From Mytilus galloprovincialis (lineage: Eukaryota; Mollusca; Bivalvia; Mytilida; Mytilidae): a stretch of DNA of 64,000 nucleotides. Below the pieces are notes generated by a model that saw only the letters and a list, made by a program, of their open reading frames with translations, was not told where the DNA came from and did not search any database. The stretch spans positions 23,748,524 through 23,812,523 of the forward strand of contig NC_134845.1 in NCBI RefSeq assembly GCF_965363235.1, written 5' to 3'. The translations under genes and the position numbers were made by a program. Shown here one piece after another: positions 57,066 to 64,000 of this stretch (within the stretch, counting starts at the first letter, position 1; every line of letters begins with the position of its first letter).

Positions 57066-57638
57066 TCAATATATTTAGTTTCGGCGTCAAAGCCGTTGAT
57101 CATGGTTTAACGTTTCGTACATACTTGTACCCAATTAAGTCTCTGATGAGTAGAAAAACTACATCCCGAAGGAATAGACTAGAAGAGACTCATTGCAACA
57201 GTGGGGCTGTTTTCATTCCATTTAATCACTCTCTGGTTTGTTGGAGCTTGACACAGGTATCAAGTGCTGTCTATTGATGGAGACTATTTTGCTCTCTCGA
57301 TGTCGTTTGATTACGTTTGTCGTTCGGCTCAGCGGCTGTCCTAATCAAGTAAAACTATTTTATAATAGAGAATTTCAAAACACGAGGAGCACCACTTTAC
57401 TTTGTCAGTCAAAAATAGGATGTATATTTTCATTCAGATTGATGACTAGTATTGATTGGCCAGCAATATTCTGATAGACTAGTATAAACCCATACATATA
57501 ACAACATATAAAAACTAAGGATTTTCTTATCCAAGGCACAAATTACCTTAGCCGTATTTGGTACAACTTTTTGGAATTTTGGATCTCCAATGCTCTTCAA
57601 CTTTGTACTTGTTTGGCTTTATAAATATTTTGATATGA

Positions 57639-57682
57639 GCTTCACTGATGAGTCTTATGTAGACGAAACGCGCGTCTGGCGT
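57639..57682 (+). ncRNA. Type I hammerhead ribozyme
   Basis: Stem I is GCUUCA (57639-57644) with UGGCGU (57677-57682), with one mismatch. The core CUGAUGA is at 57645-57651. Stem II is GUCU/AGAC around UAUGU, then GAAA at 57665-57668. A minimal palindromic stem III (ACGCGCGU, 57668-57675) leads to the GUC cleavage triplet ending at 57676. Every invariant core base is present. Such minimal-stem-III hammerheads act as dimers and occur in PLEs and in bivalve retrozymes (established families). The host repeat spans roughly 57500-57715. Confidence 0.75.
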
Positions 57683-58669
57683 ACTAAATTATAATTCTGG
57701 TACCTTTGATAACCAATTATCATCTGCATCACGTAGGAAACACTATAAATTGAAATTCACTGTCCTCATATATAACAAATTTATCTTACCGATTATCTTA
57801 ACTTGTGGGATGCAGATAAGTGGTTTATCAACATGTTTATTTTCTTACGTCTTTTTGACAATCAATCAATTAATAAGAAGGAGAGGTTGAGTTCTCAAAG
57901 TATTATAGTAACAATATGTTGTATTTATCCATCATTATTAAAAAGGAAAAAGATAAATTATGATTCATTAAAAAACATTATGTGCAGTAACTATGACAAA
58001 TAATGCATAACTTAAAACTATAATAATTGTATTTTTAACACTTCGCTTCTTATTATTTTATATCTGATGAGTTAATGTGTAGATGTGAAAAAGTAAAATC
58101 AGAATATATTAATCATTCATCTCATCATTTCGATACTTGAGAGTTAATAAAAAATTTCGAACTCAGTTTTTGATCTAAACACCTGTTTTTAATTGCGAAA
58201 TATTAACGGTCCCCTTATCAGTAGTGGACATCACATTTATATCTGTACTTAACCATTGTATAATTTAGAGAATATATTAAATGGTCACTCTGATGGTTTA
58301 GTTTCGAGACTGATTAAATATATCCACTAGTACAAATAAGCACGGGAACCAATTTTACTCAATACTGCATTGTTATTGTGTGTGTTACATTTCGGTGTTG
58401 TGTCTCTGTTGTGTCGTAGTTCTCTTGTATTTGATACGTTTCCCTCAGTTGAGTTTGTAACCCGGTTTTTTTATTCTATCGATTTATGAAATTTGTACAG
58501 CGGTACACCACTGTTGCCTTTATTTATAATAACCAATAACCTCATTGGTTTATATCTTTGGTGAAAGTACATGTGATGCATCCTTATTCTTTTAATATCT
58601 AAGCTGTAAGATGGTCGTGCTCCACATGTTATCCACAAAGTAATTATATTTTTCCTTACATTAACTTGG

Positions 58670-58920
58670 TGGCTTTAAGACCTTGGTTGCCATTTATAAA
58701 AGCCTTGGTGACAATAGACCTAGGAGGTAATTAATATATGCTGTGTTGGCAATAGACATAGGTGGTTATTTATTAATGCCTTGGTGGTATACCCTGGTGG
58801 TCATTTTCATAATTTTTTACACTTGCCTTGGTGGCAACATTAAATTAAAAATACTAACCTTGATGGCTTTAAGACCTTGTTTGTAATTTTTATTCGCCCT
58901 GGTGGCTCCTTTGTAGATCT
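58670..58920 (+). repeat. Degenerate 36-38-bp tandem repeat, duplicate
   Basis: This is the counterpart of 46260-46540 in the next duplication unit, with separate small indels. Confidence 0.5.
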
Positions 58921-59401
58921 ATAAGTGTTAACTTTTGACCTAGCAAAATGTTTTTGGATTTAGACATTGGGTAGTTGATACCCAGTTGGTCCGATATTTG
59001 TTATGCCGTGCGCCGGTTAAACGCATGGCAAAGTGTTATCACGTTAAAATATTTTATGTACAAGTAGGGGCTCTGGTCATTTTGGAGACCAGCATTTGAA
59101 AGGAGAATAACAAACTGTTCACTTGGGTAAATAGTTTCTTTTGTAACTTTTTAGTGTTGTGGATTGTTTTATTTGTTATTAAATCGTAAATACTGATAGA
59201 AAATGCTCTTTAAAAACTTTGTTAGAAAATAATAGAAAGATTGAGAAAGTAGAACAATTCAATGTGAAATCACATGTCACTTTATAGTACTGTTGTTTGC
59301 CGGAGTGATGTGTATTGCATTATAATGTGTTGTCGTCGAGGTCCGCGTTCAGCGGTGTGTTTGATTGTATATGGAATTAAATAGAATGTTTTTGTTTTCA
59401 G

Positions 59402-59515
59402 TTTACAGTTTTGACAAGCTGATGAATGAAGGAGAAGCAACATCACATTGCACAATAATTCTTGTCAATGGGTTGGATCAACCTAAAAGGAAAGGATTTT
59501 TCTGATCAGAATCTG
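59402..59515 (+). pseudogene. Unassigned exon-like segment, duplicate 2
   Basis: It has the same splice-like borders as 47021-47133 and reads FDKLMNEGEATSHCTI. The 3' part is altered (an insertion near tttttctga) and the frame reaches a stop before the donor. Confidence 0.3.
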
Positions 59516-60839
59516 GTGAGAACAAATTGCACGTTTAAGATAATGTTTTGAATTTGGAAAATATTATAATTACAATTATAAAACAAATGGTGTAAATATG
59601 GGAGCCATATCATATTTTATTATGTTTGTCTGTATTGAGAAAGGCAAAAGATGCCAATATGGCACGTTAATTATATTCAAAAAACTGTGTTGGAAACAGC
59701 TTCATGTTCATATGAACACATTTAAAAGTATTTCTAATAATTTGTTCGTAATTATATGAGGTTTAATATTGGACATGTATATAATTTCATTGATGTGTTT
59801 AAATATGTCACAAAAATCTGTTTGTCTTGGGGGATTAAATAGTTGTTGCAATATTTTTTGTTTGTTTTATTTAATAGATATTATGTTCCATGGTATAGTA
59901 GTACCAATGTATTCTTACATTTTAAGTGTGGTTAATTTTTTATTTCCACTTTTGGACCATTTGATTAATTCCGTTTTCAATTTAGGGACAGCAAAATTAT
60001 CTGATGATGAAAGTCTCGAGTGTTGTACGATTGTTTACTATTTGTAGGCACAATAAGATTATATGAATATTTTGGTGCCAGTTCATGTTTTGAATTATAC
60101 ATTAATAATGGCTTGTGATATAGTTATCTCTTAGTAACGGGAATAGTTCCAGAATTCTTAAATAGTTCAATAGATGGTTTACAAATATTATGTTCGTTTA
60201 AAATAATTATACCTGCCCTTTTTGCAATTTTAGTAAACTGTCAACTTCAAACTTGTTACAGTTACCCCATACTGAACAACAGTAATCCAAATGTGAAAGA
60301 ATATACGCATTATACAATAGAATTCGCATGCATTATGATTCAATTATTTCCTGATTCTTTAAGATATGATCATACAAAGAAAGAGTGGAGTAAAAAAAAA
60401 ATACAAAGAACTTTTCTACAGGTATCGTTATCTAAATCTATGTTGCATACTTAAGTTACATTACTAAAACTATGCGGTTTTCTTTCTTTTTTTTCTGTCA
60501 CAATGTTAAAACAGTGCAACACTGAATAACGTAATTTCCGAAAATCTATCATCTGTTGAAATAATCTGTTGAATAAATTTGAGTAATGTAAACTGAGGAA
60601 TTTATAATTGACGTTTATTTAATTCATAAGGAGAACACCTAATATATACTTATAAAATATAATTATAGCTTTAAAATGCTGGAGAACATAAAATATAAGG
60701 GACTTAGATCTAAATGTAGAACACGAGTCCTATGAGTAATTCAGACGAGAAAATAATTCAACACTGCTACAAAAAACTACGGATAAAATTATCAAACTCA
60801 ATCTAGCAAACCCATTCATTTATAATATGAGGCGATGCG

Positions 60840-61063
60840 TACAGTCAGTTTGGCAATCTCATATTAAATAAAAGTTCCTTCAATTATGGGATTTAACCAT
60901 ATGACCCATTGTGTCTTGGGACCATGTCCATATTATGCATATGCCCACAACAACGATGCATCGTTTACAAAGCATTTATTAAAAACAAACGAAGAATATA
61001 TTAAGCAATGGATAAAGGACGATGACGTATAAGTATTCGACAGAGGTTAAGATATGCTCAAAC
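60840..61063 (+). pseudogene. ISL2EU-type DNA transposase relic, duplicate 2 (truncated)
   Basis: It matches the first third of 48615-49285 (the ICPQQRC-frame counterpart of GPYPYYAYAHNND, KHLLKTNEEYIKQW). It is cut at 61063, where unit 3 sequence begins. Its DDDV region has an early stop. Confidence 0.55.
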
Positions 61064-61717
61064 TTTCCTTGAAGTACCTTGTTTACACATAATAAAGTTA
61101 AATGAATTAAAAGCAGCAGTAATATTTCTTAGTTTTTATTCAAAATCTGAATTTACAAATACAAATACAAATATTATATATAATAAATTTTGTTTATACT
61201 AAAAATTATTTCTTTGATTTATTCGTTTTCCCCCTTAAACACGTCCAGTCTGTTTTATATACTGCAGTCTCTGAAATGATAAAATATTGTATGTACTAGT
61301 ATGATAAAGGTAAAAAAACCCATTTTATTCGACATTCTTTGGAGATTCTTAACTTCAAACCGAAACGAAATAAGGTTTGAAATTCAACCTGTATACGTTT
61401 GTTTATATGACAATGTATGAATTACGTAATTAGAATTTTAAAAGACAAAAACATATCTACATGTATTCATACGTGCACAAGTAAAATCTAGGAGGGGGAG
61501 GGGGCACACAGCATAGAAAGAAAAGCTATAGTCCGATTTGATTTTTAATCATTGGCATATACATGAAATCAGTTTTAATTTTTTGGTGATTGTGAAGATA
61601 ATGTATATATAATGATTCAAATAAACTGGTATGCATGTTCTATTCAACTATTCAGTTAAATCACTAATCCTAGTAAAAGGCAGTTTCGAATCTCTCTTAT
61701 AATTTCGAACTTGATAA

Positions 61718-62177
61718 GGTTACAAGAGCGCAATTATTTGTTTACATTTTACCGGTAAGATTTTTACCCCCCAAGATGATACTCAGAATAGAATCCTATA
61801 CGGCTTCTGATTGGTTGATACAGGATTGGAATTACATTTTATCGAAAGCTTATCCAATTAGGTTAAAAAATTGCCGAAAATCATATTCATATTTTACGAA
61901 GTATAGAAAATATCTTCAATTTCTGCACGTCGGAGCCAATAAAAATATTTCTTTTTCATTAAGCGAAAAAAGTAGACGATCTTTTTCAACTGCATTTTAA
62001 GTCAATTTGAGCCGCATGACCCTATATTGTTTTTTGGTTGTAATGCAACACTGGTATTTCTAGTAACAGGAACTGCCACCCGTTTTCCCTAGTTTGTGTA
62101 GTCTTCGAGAAAAACAATACGGAACACTAGTGGTACCCTATGGAAACTGCATTACGAATAATTGCGCTCTTGTAACC
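61718..62177. mobile_element. 460-bp element with perfect 19-bp terminal inverted repeats
   Basis: GGTTACAAGAGCGCAATTA at the left is exactly complementary to the right end. ATAA is duplicated on both sides (61714-61717 and 62178-62181). The same site in unit 2 (50396-50399) has a single ATAA and no insert. A 74-codon frame inside is not accepted as a gene. The family is unknown to me. Confidence 0.8.
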
Positions 62178-62708
62178 ATAAAGATAAACATTTTTGCCTA
62201 CACACATTCTTTAACAAGACTCAATTTATAACATACTGTACAGCAGACATAGGTGCTTCCATGTGTTATAATGGCTAAAAATCACAATATAAACCTCTAC
62301 TTCTGAACAGAACCCATTATACAGATTCTTACTTTATACAGTGATATAATCTATTATTATTCTTTATGCAAATTACGTATATTATTCATTAATTTTATTA
62401 TACACGAAGTATTTATAAATTTTCACGAGCCATGTTTAAGTTCTGTCTACCCATAGCAACATGTAAAAATATTAGCAAGGATTTTTATGCCTAAAGTTAA
62501 CACCCGCCTCGGACGGAAATGTGCCTATTCGAAACAATGTACTTCCGCTAAGGCGGAGGTTTGCCGATTCTTATTTCTACATCATTTCTGTCGTTTTTTT
62601 TTGTTAACTATCTGAATTTACAACCTTATTTGTTTTCACAATTGGCCTACTAATAACATATTGCACACTGACATCATAAGGTATACAGTATAATAAAAAC
62701 ATACTGTC

Positions 62709-63111
62709 TTAGATGAAGGTGTTAGAAAGATAAACACGCTCCATGAAAAAGTTATCACCAACGTTAATCTACCCTAATACCTTCATCCAAGGCCAGTATA
62801 GTTATTATAGCAAATTGAAATGTACATACATACGTGTGTAAGATTTTGACCTACCGGAGAAACTGTCCTGTCTCTATTGCACTCTGGTGGGATATTAAAC
62901 ACTGATGGGTCTTTTATTCCTTCGGTTAATCCAATTAAGCCAACATCGGCAAAGCCGTTTGTCAATTGTTGTTGTCCTCCCACAGGAACACATGATCCTT
63001 TAGTGAAACTTAATTCCATTTTCTTACCATCTACCATAAATTCATAAATATCAATCTCGTACTTGTTATCACCAATTCCATAATAGGTAGAAAGCACCAG
63101 TTTAGCATCAG
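62709..63111 (-). CDS. Ependymin-related protein gene 4, partial (last two exons)
   Basis: Exon 4 is 62855-63111 (257 bp, intact frame). It carries STYYGIGDNKYEIDIYEF, KGSCVPVGG, NIPPEC and TVSP, with acceptor ttccag and donor gtaggt. The predicted mini-exon is 62709-62768 (INVGDNFFMERVYLSNTFI and stop). Upstream exons lie beyond the window. It is closer to gene 3 than to gene 2 and shares the 93-bp element just upstream of exon 4. Confidence 0.8.
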
Positions 63112-63163
63112 CTGGAATAACAAAAAAGTTCTCTTAATCTGGTATTTACGGGTTATATTTATC

Positions 63164-63256
63164 GAACTCAGAAACAGCGGTTACGTCCTCTTTATGACGC
63201 TACATTGACTTTAATGATAGTTTAGCGAAGCAACGTCACCACTGTTTCCGAGTTTG
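63164..63256. mobile_element. 93-bp inverted-repeat element, copy in unit 3
   Basis: It has the same length and position as 51745-51837, with scattered substitutions. It was therefore inherited through the duplication rather than inserted twice. Confidence 0.7.
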
Positions 63257-64000
63257 ATACTTTATCAGAGTTCTCTTAATCTGGTATTTACAGGTTATAC
63301 TGTATCCGAGTTCTCCTGTTGAAAGACCAACTGATTTACATTTCAACACCTTTTGTGTTTCGTTCCTGTTTGCTATAACCCTACGTTTATCTTTGCAGTC
63401 CAAATGTTTAATTTGCTCTAATATTTTCATAAAAGTATTTCCTGTTGTTCGAGTTCGTGTTCTACAAATATAGTCTTAGTATTATATTGAGTGTTTCTTT
63501 AAATGTACTATTCTGACTACTGCTTTCCTTCAAATTTTACTATCTTAGAGGTCCTATTAGTCATATCAGTTGCATTTACATTTTTGTATATTAAAATATG
63601 AAAAATATGTGGGAAAAAATTGTTGTTGAAAGTAAAAGTAGTGTTTTGACAAAACTGAAAATAGGGTAGAAATATGCCTTTGGCATTTTTTTAATGTTCA
63701 AATCCAACATTGGCATGTCCATATAACAACTAGCATCAAAAGAAAAAGCAGAAATGAATTACCATGGGACAAACATATTCATATTAGAAAACAACAGTAA
63801 CATTAACTTCATGCTTGAATCTGTGCATTTTTTTTTAACCGTATCCTTTTACAAAGAATTGCATTCTAACTAATAATTAGTATAATTTTAGTCTAAGGCC
63901 TTAATGTCAGTACAAAATTGCTTCATATATACTGATACTGGTTAATTTTATTTACGTGATATATAAATGTTTAAGATGACTATAAATTTATAATGCGGAT

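Larger units (their letters stand above)
37270..64000. repeat. Tandem segmental duplication, unit about 11.4 kb, 2.2 copies visible
   Basis: Corresponding points are 39878, 51430 and 62855 (EPDR exon 4), and 38120, 49760 and 61110 (downstream blocks). Promoter and exon 1 correspond at 43958 and 54879, and the spacer at 46095 and 58495. Approximate units are 37270-49290, 49290-61063 and 61064 onward. Copy-specific insertions shift local offsets between 10.9 and 12.4 kb. Copy 3 lacks about 860 bp at its left edge, where the sequence jumps from the transposase relic (61063) to agtaccttg. Confidence 0.8.

Noticed and set aside
56869-57090. 73-codon hydrophobic minus-strand frame
   Set aside because: It coincides with a D1 dispersed repeat, whose other copies do not keep the frame open.
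61776-62000. 74-codon frame inside the 460-bp element
   Set aside because: It lies wholly within a non-autonomous insertion, has no recognisable domain, and has no counterpart in unit 2.

Overview
The window looks like nuclear DNA of a bivalve mollusc, probably a mussel (Mytilidae). It is AT-rich, crowded with dispersed repeats I associate with mussel genomes, and carries short-exon genes of the secreted ependymin-related protein (EPDR) family. The species assignment is an inference from general familiarity; no search was run.

Host genes. Four EPDR loci are visible. Gene 1 (+, exons 2-4 at 24-10172) is cut by the window start and has an 8.7-kb intron packed with transposons. Genes 2, 3 and 4 are on the minus strand and form a tandem array with a repeat unit of about 11.4 kb (last long exons at 39878, 51430 and 62855). 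Gene 3 (51291-54879) reads as a complete five-exon gene for a 212-residue secreted protein. Gene 2 (39878-43958) is a pseudogene with stops, a frameshift and a retroelement inside exon 3. Gene 4 shows only its last two exons before the window ends. Exons of 111 and 257 bp recur in the copies, and the gene-1 exons confirm the splice sites used for the others. The minus-strand array converges on gene 1 across about 29 kb of transposon-rich DNA.

Mobile DNA. At 13861-25222 lies an array of Penelope-like elements (PLEs). It has two head-to-tail minus-strand copies of exactly 3522 bp, a truncated terminal repeat, then a fold-back to a third plus-strand copy. All three have an uninterrupted reading frame with reverse transcriptase and a C-terminal GIY-YIG endonuclease. 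The array sits in the (TA)n tail of a tRNA-derived SINE. A second, much older PLE-like family survives as relics at about 32.0-32.7, 40.9-42.6 and 44.5-45.2 kb and as short 3' tails elsewhere. Other mobile DNA includes two SINE families, several small inverted-repeat elements (some with an empty site in a neighbouring duplicate), remnants of an ISL2EU-type DNA transposase, and a 1.13-kb tandem repeat carrying clustered nuclear-receptor half-sites.

Ribozymes and arrays. A near-canonical type I hammerhead ribozyme fold lies at 57639-57682 (+), and a degenerate hammerhead-like fold sits in each PLE terminal repeat. Tandem arrays include a 30-bp minisatellite (12541-12928), an 87-88-bp array with internal dyads (34085-35130) and long (TA)n tracts. 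The stretches 25.5-27.0, 29.9-34.0, 35.1-37.3 and most of 55-61 kb hold repeats and no gene I can support.
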